A stretch of DNA of 17,855 nt from Domibacillus sp. GTDB lineage: Bacteria > Bacillota > Bacilli > Bacillales > Domibacillaceae. This document shows, piece by piece, positions 6,722-13,597 of the stretch (positions are counted from its first letter, which is position 1; every line of letters starts with the position of its first letter). Where the stretch lies: contig JAPSKG010000015.1 in assembly GCA_031177795.1 (NCBI GenBank), positions 1-17,855 on the forward strand, read 5' to 3'. A program made the position numbers and the translations under genes. Under the pieces are notes generated by a model that saw only the letters and a program-made list of their open reading frames with translations, did no database searches and was not told where the DNA came from.

Positions 6722-6800
6722 AGTTTCACCTGCTTTTTTTATTTTCTCCACTTCATCAAATTAAATTGATTGATTGATTTATATTATGCCAATAAAATAA
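6722..6800 (-). promoter_or_regulatory. scoC leader with possible promoter and tandem TGAT repeats
   Basis: The AT-rich leader holds CATAAT (minus strand, 6788-6783) as a possible -10 element and three tandem copies of TGAT (6767-6778, plus strand) just downstream of it. The core ATAATAT resembles the centre of the published ScoC-binding consensus (RATANTATY) but both outer positions mismatch. Weak evidence. Confidence 0.28.
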
Positions 6801-6851
6801 AAAAATAGGAAGACTTAATTTACATAATTTTCGAATAAGCTGAAAAATAAA

Positions 6852-6887
6852 AATACACAGAAGAGAATGAAATCTCTTCTGTGTATT
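6852..6887 (-). terminator. Strong terminator of yhaH
   Basis: A perfect 15-bp stem: AATACACAGAAGAGA (6852-6866) and its complement (6873-6887) around ATGAAA. A T run follows on the minus strand. It isolates scoC from yhaH transcription. Confidence 0.92.
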
Positions 6888-6888
6888 T

Positions 6889-7251
6889 TTATTGTCCAGG
6901 TTGAGGAAGGGTTTCCTGCAGATCAGCCACTGTTTTTTGAATGTTCATAATCTCTTTTTGCAAAGCTTGTTTGTTTGGCTCAATGCTTTCCTTCCAAAGT
7001 GCTGCATTAACTTTGATACTGTTTACTTTTTCTGGAACATCTTGTTTTACTGTTTCTGCAAGGCGCTTTACAGATTCTTTTACTTGTCCGGCACTGTCTT
7101 TAAGGTCCATTGCTGCTAGTTTTACGGGTACTTGCTTTTCCTTTAATTTATTGCGTGTTTCTTGTCCGCTTGCCGGTGCATTTAAAAGGGCAGCGGCCGC
7201 TCCTGCTGCAAGACCTGTTAGAAAACCTGTTATAACCAACTTTTTGTTCAT
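6889..7251 (-). CDS. yhaH: YtxH-domain protein, YhaH-like
   Basis: A 120-aa protein with an N-terminal hydrophobic segment rich in glycine and alanine (VITGFLTGLAAGAAAALL, residues about 5-23). It is followed by APASGQETRNKLKEK, the typical YtxH/GvpP-like start, and a long charged helical tail that may form a coiled coil (ESVKRLAETVKQDVPEKVNS). YtxH-type proteins are small, membrane-associated and often stress-induced; no enzymatic role is known. The ATG at 7251 is set by GAGG 8 bases upstream; the GTG at 7260 lies inside that site. It is a single-gene unit with a strong terminator. In B. subtilis yhaH also precedes scoC. Confidence 0.8.
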   Translation of the reverse strand: MNKKLVITGFLTGLAAGAAAALLNAPASGQETRNKLKEKQVPVKLAAMDLKDSAGQVKESVKRLAETVKQDVPEKVNSIKVNAALWKESIEPNKQALQKEIMNIQKTVADLQETLPQPGQ

Positions 7252-7302
7252 CTTTTTCACCTCATTGTTATTCTATTTCTTGTTTTTGCATATACATGTA
7301 GG

Positions 7303-7375
7303 ATCAAAAGCTAAAATTGCGGCGTCTTGCCGCAACGCTTTTACAGCCTGCACCGGGCAGGCTTAATCAAAAGCT
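7303..7375. repeat. Two perfect hairpins framed by a 10-bp direct repeat
   Basis: ATCAAAAGCT occurs at 7303-7312 and again at 7366-7375. Between the copies lie two 7-bp hairpins: TTGCGGC/GCCGCAA (7317-7323 with 7329-7335) and AGCCTGC/GCAGGCT (7345-7351 with 7357-7363), each with a five-base loop. The element lies between the divergent yhaH and the 63-aa membrane protein gene. On the minus strand the first hairpin is followed by TTTTAG, so it could act as a weak terminator or attenuator in the yhaH leader. Confidence 0.6.
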
Positions 7376-7418
7376 GAACTTAAACAAGCCGTTCCAAACT
7401 ATTAGTAAATGAATTTTC

Positions 7419-7448
7419 TTGTGTAGTTTTCCCTTAATCCCGTAAATA
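7419..7448 (+). promoter_or_regulatory. Candidate promoter of the 63-aa membrane protein gene
   Basis: TTGTGT (7419-7424), an 18-base spacer and TAAATA (7443-7448), ending 12 bases before the AAAGGGGGAAG ribosome binding site. Confidence 0.4.
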
Positions 7449-7474
7449 CAAACGTTAGAAAAGGGGGAAGAAAC

Positions 7475-7666
7475 ATGTCCGGCATTGTTTTTGGTTTTTT
7501 CTCACTTGCAGTTATTTTGATGAAAAGCATGCTCTATTATATTCAAGAAGCCAATAAAAGCATTTTTCCTAATACTAAAAAATTAAAAAAGCGGGCATGG
7601 AATCTAGGTATTATTAGCATTTTTTCATTTGCTGCCGCTTTTTTTCTTCTTATAAATGAGCTTTAA
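7475..7666 (+). CDS. Small two-helix membrane protein
   Basis: A 63-aa protein with two predicted membrane helices (residues about 3-22 and 43-62) and a basic connecting loop (KKLKKRAWN) likely on the cytoplasmic side. AAAGGGGGAAG stands 4-5 bases before the ATG, a strong start. In B. subtilis the space between yhaH and hit holds other genes (trpP/yhaG and serC), so this gene is not conserved by position and I do not recognise it. Its last 17 bases overlap the end of hit on the other strand, and no terminator separates them. Confidence 0.62.
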   Translation: MSGIVFGFFSLAVILMKSMLYYIQEANKSIFPNTKKLKKRAWNLGIISIFSFAAAFFLLINEL

Positions 7667-8060
7667 TGGAAGCAGCAATCGCAGGCAAATCTTGATTGCC
7701 GTTATTTTCTTTGAAAACAGGGTGAAATCCGTCTTCTGTGCTGTAGCGTGGAATCAAATGTATATGGTAATGAAAAACTGTCTGACCGGCAGTTTCGCCA
7801 TTATTGTTTAACAAATTAAGCCCTTTTGGTGAATAAGCTGATTGGATAGCGTCGGCCACTTTTTTTACAGCTTCAAAAATAGGGCCTGCCATATCCGCTG
7901 TTATTTCAAAGATATTTTCTTTATGCGCCTTTGGAATAACAAGTGTATGGCCTTTAGTAACTTGGCTGATGTCTAAAAAAGCGTAGACATTTTCATCTTC
8001 ATATACCTTTGCAGAAGGGATATCCCCATTTACAATTTTGCAGAAAATACAATTCTCCAT
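7650..8060 (-). CDS. hit: HIT-family nucleotide hydrolase Hit
   Basis: A 136-aa histidine-triad protein of the Hint/HinT type, which hydrolyses adenosine phosphoramidate-like or AMP-linked nucleotides. The triad HYHIHLI places histidines at 97, 99 and 101. An N-terminal CxxC (C4, C7 in NCIFCKI) together with histidines forms the usual zinc site of bacterial Hit. AFLDISQVTKGHTLVIPK around residues 27-44 is the conserved nucleotide-binding segment. The ATG at 8060 follows AAAGGAGTG. The gene is divergent from ecsA, as in B. subtilis. Its 3' end overlaps the small membrane protein gene. Confidence 0.95.
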   Translation of the reverse strand: MENCIFCKIVNGDIPSAKVYEDENVYAFLDISQVTKGHTLVIPKAHKENIFEITADMAGPIFEAVKKVADAIQSAYSPKGLNLLNNNGETAGQTVFHYHIHLIPRYSTEDGFHPVFKENNGNQDLPAIAASIKAHL

Positions 8061-8183
8061 TGTTAGCACTCCTTTGTTTTTAATATAAAAAGTGTAGCAT
8101 ACAATTGCAGGACCGGGAACTATGTGCAAGCAGTGTTATTTTGGTATGATACTTATAACGATTTAAAAGAAAGGACGTTTTTT

Positions 8184-8921
8184 ATGTCTTTATTATCCGT
8201 GAAAAATTTAACGGGCGGCTATACTCGCAAACCAGTGCTGCATGATGTATCGTTTGATGTTGGCAAAAAAGAGCTAGTTGGTTTAATCGGCTTAAACGGT
8301 GCCGGCAAAAGTACGGCAATAAAACATATCATTGGCTTAATGGAGCCGCAAAAAGGGCAAGTCAGCATCAAAGGGCTGACACTCGACAAAAGCCCCTCAG
8401 ACTACCGCCGCCAGTTTTCTTTTGTTCCAGAAACACCTGTGCTGTACGATGAGTTAACACTTGAAGAGCACATGCGCCTTACTGCAACAGCTTATGGGCT
8501 TTCAGAATCCGAATATGAGCAGCGGATTGGCCCGCTTTTAAAAGAATTTAGGCTTGATGCAAAAATGAAATGGTTTCCCGCTCATTTTTCAAAAGGAATG
8601 AAGCAAAAAGTAATGATAATGGGTGCGTTTTTAATAGAACCGTCTCTTTACATTATTGATGAACCTTTTGTCGGGCTTGATCCGTTAGGAATCCGGTCAC
8701 TTTTAGATTTAATGGATAAAATGAAAAATAATGGGGCGGGCATCTTAATGTCAACCCATATTTTAGCAACAGCGGAAAGGTATTGTGACAGATTTGTGAT
8801 CTTACACGAAGGACGGGTACGCGCGAAAGGAACAATGGACGAGCTCCGCCGAGAATTTCATATGCCCGGGGCAGCACTGGATGATATTTACGTAGAGCTG
8901 ACAAAGGAAGCGGTTTTATGA
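8184..8921 (+). CDS. ecsA: ABC transporter ATP-binding protein EcsA
   Basis: A 245-aa ATPase of the Ecs transporter. Walker A GLNGAGKS is at 36-43, the signature FSKGMKQKV near 135, Walker B LYIIDEPFVGLDP near 155, and the switch histidine in STHILATAERY near 190. In B. subtilis loss of Ecs disturbs protein secretion, competence, sporulation and intramembrane proteolysis by RasP, probably through peptide export. ATG at 8184 follows AGAAAGGA. A TATGAT at 8145-8150 may be the -10 element, but I see no good -35. The stop codon overlaps the ecsB start (ATGA), so the two are translationally coupled. Confidence 0.95.
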   Translation: MSLLSVKNLTGGYTRKPVLHDVSFDVGKKELVGLIGLNGAGKSTAIKHIIGLMEPQKGQVSIKGLTLDKSPSDYRRQFSFVPETPVLYDELTLEEHMRLTATAYGLSESEYEQRIGPLLKEFRLDAKMKWFPAHFSKGMKQKVMIMGAFLIEPSLYIIDEPFVGLDPLGIRSLLDLMDKMKNNGAGILMSTHILATAERYCDRFVILHEGRVRAKGTMDELRREFHMPGAALDDIYVELTKEAVL

Positions 8922-10129
8922 AGTTTTCACCAAATGCTTTTTTTAAAGAACGGGTTTCTGCATATTACAATGAAGTTCGTAAATACACCCGCTATATGTT
9001 TAATGACCATTTGCTGTTCGTACTCGTTTTTGCCCTTGGAGCTCTGCTTTACTATTACAGCAATTGGGTGAAGACCATTGACCATTCGTTTCCCGCACCA
9101 CTTATTATGGCAGTTGTTTTCACAGCTGCTTTGCTCTGGAGCCCGGTTTATACGTACATAAAACGTCCAGATACGGTTTACTTGCTGCCGTTGGAAGAAG
9201 AGATGAAACCGTATTTTGAAAAAACTGTCTGGGCGAGTTTTTTTGCACAAAGCTATCTTCTTATTGTGCTTCTAGCATTTATGATGCCGATGTATGCTGC
9301 TTCACAGCAAACAGGATTTGGGAATTTTTTCATGTTTTTAGGAGCCGTGCTTGCAGCAAAATTATGGCATTTATTTTGCCGGCTTAAAGCACTTAACCTG
9401 CCGTCAAACCAAAAACAAAATGCGGACATTGCTATACGATTGTTGCTTAGCTTTGTTTTTTTGTTTGCAGTTTTTGAAGCAAAGTATATTATTGCCGGAT
9501 TTTCTCTTTTAATTATGGCTTTTTGGTTTTTTTATATAAAAAAGGAAGGAAGCCGTCCATTGAAATGGGATTTGCTTGCTGAGCTTGAAGAAAAAAGGCT
9601 GGCTAGTTTTTATCAGGTGGCCAATTTGTTCACTGATGTTCCTCATTTGCGCGGCACGGCAAAACGGCGCGCCTGGCTGGACGGTATGCTTCCGGGACCA
9701 CAAAGCGGCAGCCATGTTTACTTGCTTTTTCGAACGTTTGTCCGGATGAATGAATATTTTGGATTGTATGTCCGCTTGACTATTATTGCAGCTGTTATTA
9801 TTTTAGTTAGTGGCTTGTTGCCAGTCCAGCTTATTGTCGCTGCATTGTTTCTTTATTTAACTGGCTTTCAATTGCTGCCGATTGTTGCTCGCCATGATCA
9901 CATTATTTGGCCAAAGCTGTACCCGGAAGGAAACAAGGAGAAACAAAAAGCAGTCCAGCAGCTGCTGATGCGTATTATGATCCTGCAGTCTTTCGTGTTC
10001 GGTGCCATGGCTGCGGTAAACGGAGTTATTATTGGCGCAGCTATTGTAGTGGGAACTTCAATTGTGGTTACATTGCTTTTTGTGAACACATATGTGCCGT
10101 TAAGACTGAAGAAAATGGAGCGTGTCTAA
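8918..10129 (+). CDS. ecsB: ABC transporter permease EcsB
   Basis: A 403-aa membrane protein with roughly eight to ten hydrophobic segments grouped in two halves, separated by a soluble stretch (about residues 200-255, including LAELEEKRLASFYQVANLF). The N-terminus YTRYMFNDHLLFVL and YYYSNWVKTIDHSFP are characteristic of EcsB. It is the membrane partner of EcsA. The start overlaps the ecsA stop by four bases. The last codons overlap the possible GTG start of the next gene, so the operon continues. Length agrees with EcsB of other bacilli. Confidence 0.93.
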   Translation: MKFSPNAFFKERVSAYYNEVRKYTRYMFNDHLLFVLVFALGALLYYYSNWVKTIDHSFPAPLIMAVVFTAALLWSPVYTYIKRPDTVYLLPLEEEMKPYFEKTVWASFFAQSYLLIVLLAFMMPMYAASQQTGFGNFFMFLGAVLAAKLWHLFCRLKALNLPSNQKQNADIAIRLLLSFVFLFAVFEAKYIIAGFSLLIMAFWFFYIKKEGSRPLKWDLLAELEEKRLASFYQVANLFTDVPHLRGTAKRRAWLDGMLPGPQSGSHVYLLFRTFVRMNEYFGLYVRLTIIAAVIILVSGLLPVQLIVAALFLYLTGFQLLPIVARHDHIIWPKLYPEGNKEKQKAVQQLLMRIMILQSFVFGAMAAVNGVIIGAAIVVGTSIVVTLLFVNTYVPLRLKKMERV

Positions 10130-10130
10130 T

Positions 10131-10709
10131 TTGATTTTTGCAAGTATTATATTTTTTATCTTTTTTATAGCTTTGCTCACAGGCTTACGGTCTAACTGGG
10201 TTTCTATTATAGATGATAAAGCTTTTTTAATTGTTGACGATTTTTCTTTTTTCACATTATTTAGTGCATTGGGTTCCCAGCCAGTGCTTGCTGGAGGCGC
10301 CATCCTGCTTATTTTCTTTCTTTTTTTAAAGCGAAACAAAGCTGGAATTGCTGCTGTCTTAATAGGCGTTGGAGGAGGAAATGTGTTAAATAAAGCGTTA
10401 AAAGAATGGGTGGCAAGAGATCGCCCGCCTTTTCCGCATGGTGAGGATAGCTTTAGTTTCGTGAGTGGCCATGCAATGGTCGGGGTTATTTTTTATTTAC
10501 TGGCCGCTTATTTTCTTCAGCTATACAAAAAGAAAAAAACACTGTTTTACAGCGCTGCTCTTCTGCTTGCTTTTTTGGCAGGCATCAGCCGGGTAGCCGA
10601 AAAAGCGCATTATGCTACAGATGTCGCAGCAGGCTGGCTGCTTGGCGGGGCTCTTTTCTTCCTGATTGTGTTTGTTTTAAATAAACAGCTACCTAAAAAA
10701 GCTGCCTGA
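10131..10709 (+). CDS. PAP2-family membrane phosphatase
   Basis: A 192-aa membrane protein with all three PAP2 motifs: KEWVARDRP (KX6RP, near residue 92), SGHA (near 111) and SRVAEKAHYATD (SRX5HX3D, near 151), so the catalytic residues are complete. Such enzymes dephosphorylate lipid phosphates, for example undecaprenyl pyrophosphate or phosphatidylglycerol phosphate, at the outer membrane face; the substrate is not deducible here. TTG at 10131 has TGGAG 10 bases upstream, while GTG at 10122 would be too close to that site. Either start lies at the very end of ecsB, indicating coupling. B. subtilis has ecsC here. The stop codon lies in the stem of the terminator. Confidence 0.88.
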   Translation: MIFASIIFFIFFIALLTGLRSNWVSIIDDKAFLIVDDFSFFTLFSALGSQPVLAGGAILLIFFLFLKRNKAGIAAVLIGVGGGNVLNKALKEWVARDRPPFPHGEDSFSFVSGHAMVGVIFYLLAAYFLQLYKKKKTLFYSAALLLAFLAGISRVAEKAHYATDVAAGWLLGGALFFLIVFVLNKQLPKKAA

Positions 10710-10726
10710 ATTTTCAGGCAGCTTTT
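10696..10726. terminator. Bidirectional terminator between the PAP2 gene and hmoB
   Basis: AAAAAGCTGCCTGAA (10696-10710) pairs with TTTTCAGGCAGCTTTT (10711-10726). T runs on both strands allow it to serve both converging genes. Confidence 0.9.
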
Positions 10727-10729
10727 GGT

Positions 10730-11242
10730 TTATTGATCGTCTTTTGGAATAGTGTAGGTAGTCACGTAAGAAGCTCCAGAAAAAACATCCGGACGCTGGC
10801 CAATCCCTGCTTCGGATTCCTTTTTTTTATGTGCCTTGTTAAAAGAATCAGAGGCTTTCCATTTTTCAAATGATTGGACGTCTTCCCATTGTGTGAAAAC
10901 AACATATGTGTTCGAGCCAAGCGGACGAAGAACCCGTAAGCAAACAAAACCTGGCTCATTTTCAATTGCGCCCGTACGAGTTTTAAACCGATGCTCAAAT
11001 ATAGGACGGCCTTCATCGGTAACTGGAATGTTGTTCATAACAACATAACCTCGCCCGGCCAAATCTCCGGATCCGTCCACAACTTCATAGCGGCGCGGTG
11101 AGGCAAACAAGGTTTTTCCACTTGTTTCATGAACAAGTGCGGCACCTTGTGCTCCTTCCATCAGTATCATGTTTTGCGAGCTATGCTTTTTTTTAATCGT
11201 TTTCAAAAAATCATAAGTTCCTGTCGTGATATATACATTCAT
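10730..11242 (-). CDS. hmoB: Heme-degrading monooxygenase HmoB
   Basis: A 170-aa protein resembling B. subtilis HmoB (YhgC), which breaks heme open and releases iron. The N-terminal part (MNVYITTGTYDFLKTIKKKH) and the C-terminal antibiotic-biosynthesis-monooxygenase (ABM) domain are both present. RPIFEHRFKTRTGAIENEPG, VLRPLGSNTYVVFTQWED and FNKAHKK, at about residues 78-145, are the core of the ABM domain. The histidine in FNKAH is a candidate heme ligand by family analogy. The ATG at 11242 is preferred over an ATG six bases upstream because GAGG is 8 bases away. It is divergent from hemE, linking heme breakdown and synthesis. In B. subtilis pbpF lies between them; here it is absent. Confidence 0.9.
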   Translation of the reverse strand: MNVYITTGTYDFLKTIKKKHSSQNMILMEGAQGAALVHETSGKTLFASPRRYEVVDGSGDLAGRGYVVMNNIPVTDEGRPIFEHRFKTRTGAIENEPGFVCLRVLRPLGSNTYVVFTQWEDVQSFEKWKASDSFNKAHKKKESEAGIGQRPDVFSGASYVTTYTIPKDDQ

Positions 11243-11304
11243 TTTCATCACCTCACCTTCATTATAACGTTTTTTTTAGTTTTTCTTCCATTTTTAACAC
11301 ATTT

Positions 11305-11323
11305 GTTTGGCAAATTTGCAAAC
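11305..11323. promoter_or_regulatory. Quasi-palindrome between hmoB and hemE
   Basis: GTTTG-GCAAATTTGC-AAAC has a perfect 10-bp core palindrome (GCAAATTTGC) with TTTG/CAAA extensions displaced by one base. It is about 60 bases from the hmoB start and just upstream of the hemE promoter, so it could be an operator for either. No known regulator box matches. Confidence 0.4.
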
Positions 11324-11337
11324 ATCGCACCCTTTTA

Positions 11338-11380
11338 GTGAAAAGTAGATACCGGTAGGCTATAATAATCAATAGTGATT
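11338..11380 (+). promoter_or_regulatory. hemE promoter with an inverted repeat at the start point
   Basis: GTGAAA (11338-11343), a 17-base spacer and a perfect TATAAT (11361-11366). Directly after it AATCA-ATAG-TGATT (11367-11380) forms an inverted repeat covering the expected transcription start. Confidence 0.6.
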
Positions 11381-11417
11381 CTAATCTGTAACAGCTGAAA
11401 GGTGGCACTCAACAATT

Positions 11418-12449
11418 ATGAGGCAAATTAATGATACATTTTTAAAAGCGGCACGGGGAGAAAAAACAGACTACACACCGGTTTGGTTCATGCGCCAGGC
11501 AGGGCGTTCACAACCGGAATACCGAAAGTTAAAAGAAAAATATTCACTGTTTGATATTACTCATCAGCCGGAAATTTGCGCTTATGTCACACGCCTGCCG
11601 GTCGAGCAGTATGGTGTAGACGCTGCCATTTTATATAAAGATATTATGTCACCGCTTCCGTCAATAGGAGTAGATGTTGACATTAAGTCAGGTATTGGGC
11701 CAGTTATCGCTAACCCGATCCGTTCAATTAAAGACGTGGAGAAGCTGGGTGAAATTGATCCTGAAAACGACGTGCCATATGTGCTTGAAACAATTCGCTT
11801 GTTAACGGAAGAACAGCTGAATGTTCCATTGATCGGCTTTGCCGGTGCACCGTTTACACTTGCCAGTTATATGATTGAAGGAGGGCCTTCAAAAAATTAC
11901 AACAAAACAAAAGCATTTATGTATGCAGAACCAAAAGCCTGGTTTTTGTTAATGGATAAATTGGCAGATATGACAATTACATATGTACATTCCCAGGTAA
12001 AAGCAGGCGCTAAAGCTGTCCAAATCTTTGATTCATGGGTAGGCGCATTGAATATAGCAGATTACCGTGCTTTTATTAAGCCCGTAATGGAACGTATCTT
12101 CAGTGAGCTTCGCAGTGCTAACGTTCCGCTGATTATGTTTGGTGTTGGCGCGAGCCACCTTGCCAAAGAGTGGCATGACCTGCCTCTTGATGTTGTAGGG
12201 CTTGACTGGCGCATGCAAATTTCAGAAGCGCGTGAGCTTGGGCTTACTAAAACGCTGCAGGGCAACCTTGATCCGTCTATTTTACTTGCCCCTTGGAGCG
12301 TGATTGAAGAACGGACAAAAGCTATTTTAGATCAGGGGCTTGCATCTCCTGGCCACATTTTTAACCTTGGGCATGGTGTGTTTCCCGAAGTGAATCCGGA
12401 CACGCTAAAAAGGCTGACTGCCTTTGTTCATGAATATAGCGCAAAATAA
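11418..12449 (+). CDS. hemE: Uroporphyrinogen III decarboxylase HemE
   Basis: A 343-aa cytosolic enzyme that removes four acetate carboxyl groups from uroporphyrinogen III to give coproporphyrinogen III. FMRQAGRSQPEYR near residues 24-36 carries the substrate-binding arginines; AAILYKDIMSPL near 73-84 carries the essential aspartate. GFAGAPFTLASYMIEGG near 138-154, IFDSWVGAL near 203 and the C-terminal NLGHGVFPEVNP complete the family signatures. No catalytic position looks changed. ATG at 11418 has AGGTGG 12 bases upstream, slightly long spacing. The B. subtilis protein starts a few residues earlier, but no upstream start is available here. First gene of hemE-hemH. Confidence 0.97.
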   Translation: MRQINDTFLKAARGEKTDYTPVWFMRQAGRSQPEYRKLKEKYSLFDITHQPEICAYVTRLPVEQYGVDAAILYKDIMSPLPSIGVDVDIKSGIGPVIANPIRSIKDVEKLGEIDPENDVPYVLETIRLLTEEQLNVPLIGFAGAPFTLASYMIEGGPSKNYNKTKAFMYAEPKAWFLLMDKLADMTITYVHSQVKAGAKAVQIFDSWVGALNIADYRAFIKPVMERIFSELRSANVPLIMFGVGASHLAKEWHDLPLDVVGLDWRMQISEARELGLTKTLQGNLDPSILLAPWSVIEERTKAILDQGLASPGHIFNLGHGVFPEVNPDTLKRLTAFVHEYSAK

Positions 12450-12502
12450 GTTGCGTTTTGCGGAAAAATAAAGCTAACCAATTTTAATAAGGTGGGATAA
12501 GC

Positions 12503-13447
12503 ATGGCAAAAAAAACGATGGGCCTTCTTGTTATGGCGTATGGAACGCCATATAAAGAAGAGGATATCGAGCGCTACTACACGCATATCCGCCACGGTCG
12601 CAAGCCGTCGGAGGAAGCGCTTGAAGACTTAAAAAATCGTTATGAAGCAATTGGAGGTATTTCACCTCTGGCAAAAATAACCAAAAAACAAGCGCAAGGT
12701 CTAGCAGAATTTTTAAACAGCATACAAAATGAAATTGAATTCAAAACGTATATTGGTTTAAAGCATATTGAACCGTTTATTGAAGACGCTGTGCATCAAA
12801 TGAAAAATGACGGCATTGAAGAAGCAGTATCGCTTGTTTTGGCGCCTCATTTTTCCACTTTTAGTGTAAAGTCATATAATAAAAGGGCGGCCGAAGAATC
12901 TGCTAAAATTGGCGGTCCGGTTATTACTTCTATTGAAAGCTGGTATCAAGAGCCGAAGTTTATCCAGTATTGGGCAAATAAAATTCATGAAACGATCGAA
13001 AGAATGACCGAAGAAGAAAAAAGTCAGTTTGTATTAATTGTATCGGCACACAGTCTGCCCGAAAAAATTATTGCAGCGGGAGATCCGTATCCGCAGCAGC
13101 TAAAAGAAACTGCTGAGCTTCTTGCTGAAGCAGCAGGGGTGAAGCATTATGCAGTTGGCTGGCAAAGTGCTGGAAACACTCCAGAACCGTGGATCGGACC
13201 GGATGTTCAAGATTTAACGAGGGAGCTTTATGCAGAAAACAAATTTAAAGCGTTTCTCTATGTGCCTGCCGGTTTTGTCGCCGATCATCTTGAGGTGCTG
13301 TATGACAATGATTATGAGTGCAAGGTAGTCACTGACGAAATTGGTGCGAGTTATTACCGGCCTCCCATGCCAAATGCGCGTCCGGAATTTATCGAAGCGC
13401 TTGGAGCCGTTGTGGAAAAGCATTTGAAAAACCAGGGGAAATTGTAA
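12503..13447 (+). CDS. hemH: Coproporphyrin III ferrochelatase HemH (CpfC)
   Basis: A 314-aa soluble ferrochelatase of the Gram-positive, coproporphyrin-dependent heme route. Tyr13 (MAYGT), the heme-facing tyrosine of the B. subtilis enzyme, is present, as are His88 (KHIEPF), the catalytic His183 (SAHSLPEK) and Glu264 (ADHLEVLYD). The protein is near identical in layout to B. subtilis HemH. ATG at 12503 follows AAGGTGGGA by 6 bases, and the gap to hemE is 53 bases with no terminator, so the two form an operon. A strong terminator follows at once; hemY, which normally comes next, is not there. Confidence 0.97.
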   Translation: MAKKTMGLLVMAYGTPYKEEDIERYYTHIRHGRKPSEEALEDLKNRYEAIGGISPLAKITKKQAQGLAEFLNSIQNEIEFKTYIGLKHIEPFIEDAVHQMKNDGIEEAVSLVLAPHFSTFSVKSYNKRAAEESAKIGGPVITSIESWYQEPKFIQYWANKIHETIERMTEEEKSQFVLIVSAHSLPEKIIAAGDPYPQQLKETAELLAEAAGVKHYAVGWQSAGNTPEPWIGPDVQDLTRELYAENKFKAFLYVPAGFVADHLEVLYDNDYECKVVTDEIGASYYRPPMPNARPEFIEALGAVVEKHLKNQGKL

Positions 13448-13451
13448 AGCT

Positions 13452-13485
13452 AAAAGCTGTCCAGCATAAAAGGGACAGCTTTTTT
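13452..13485 (+). terminator. Terminator of hemE-hemH
   Basis: AAAAGCTGTCC (13452-13462) pairs with GGACAGCTTTT (13473-13483), with continuing T. It ends the hem operon before the two-component operon. Confidence 0.9.
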
Positions 13486-13537
13486 GGCGGTTGTGAAAAG
13501 CTTCTTGTTTTCGTTGACGGTTTTTCTTTTAAAGGTT

Positions 13538-13569
13538 TTCACACTTATTTCACACAAATTCTTTATACT
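13538..13569 (+). promoter_or_regulatory. Activator-type promoter with TTCACA direct repeat
   Basis: TTCACA at 13538-13543 and 13549-13554 are spaced exactly 11 bases, one helical turn. They lie upstream of TATACT (13564-13569), where a -35 element would be; no consensus -35 is present (ACACTT at 17-bp spacing). This is the layout of promoters activated by OmpR/PhoB-family regulators. The hexamer also fits the Bacillus PhoP box TT(A/T/C)ACA with N5. The operon's own response regulator or PhoP are the candidates. Confidence 0.55.
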
Positions 13570-13597
13570 GAAAACGGGCTGGAAAGGAGGCGCTTAG

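Noticed and set aside
6781..6789. A ScoC autoregulatory site (core ATAATAT) before scoC.
   Set aside because: Both outer consensus positions mismatch and the region is AT-rich, so chance is likely; kept only as a remark in the leader entry.
6941..7366. A 141-codon plus-strand open frame across yhaH.
   Set aside because: It is the antisense of the YtxH-like gene, crosses the yhaH start region and the hairpins, and lacks a start signal.
11361..11390. A PerR- or Fur-like box near the hemE start.
   Set aside because: TATAATAATC starts like a PerR half site, but the second half does not match the consensus.
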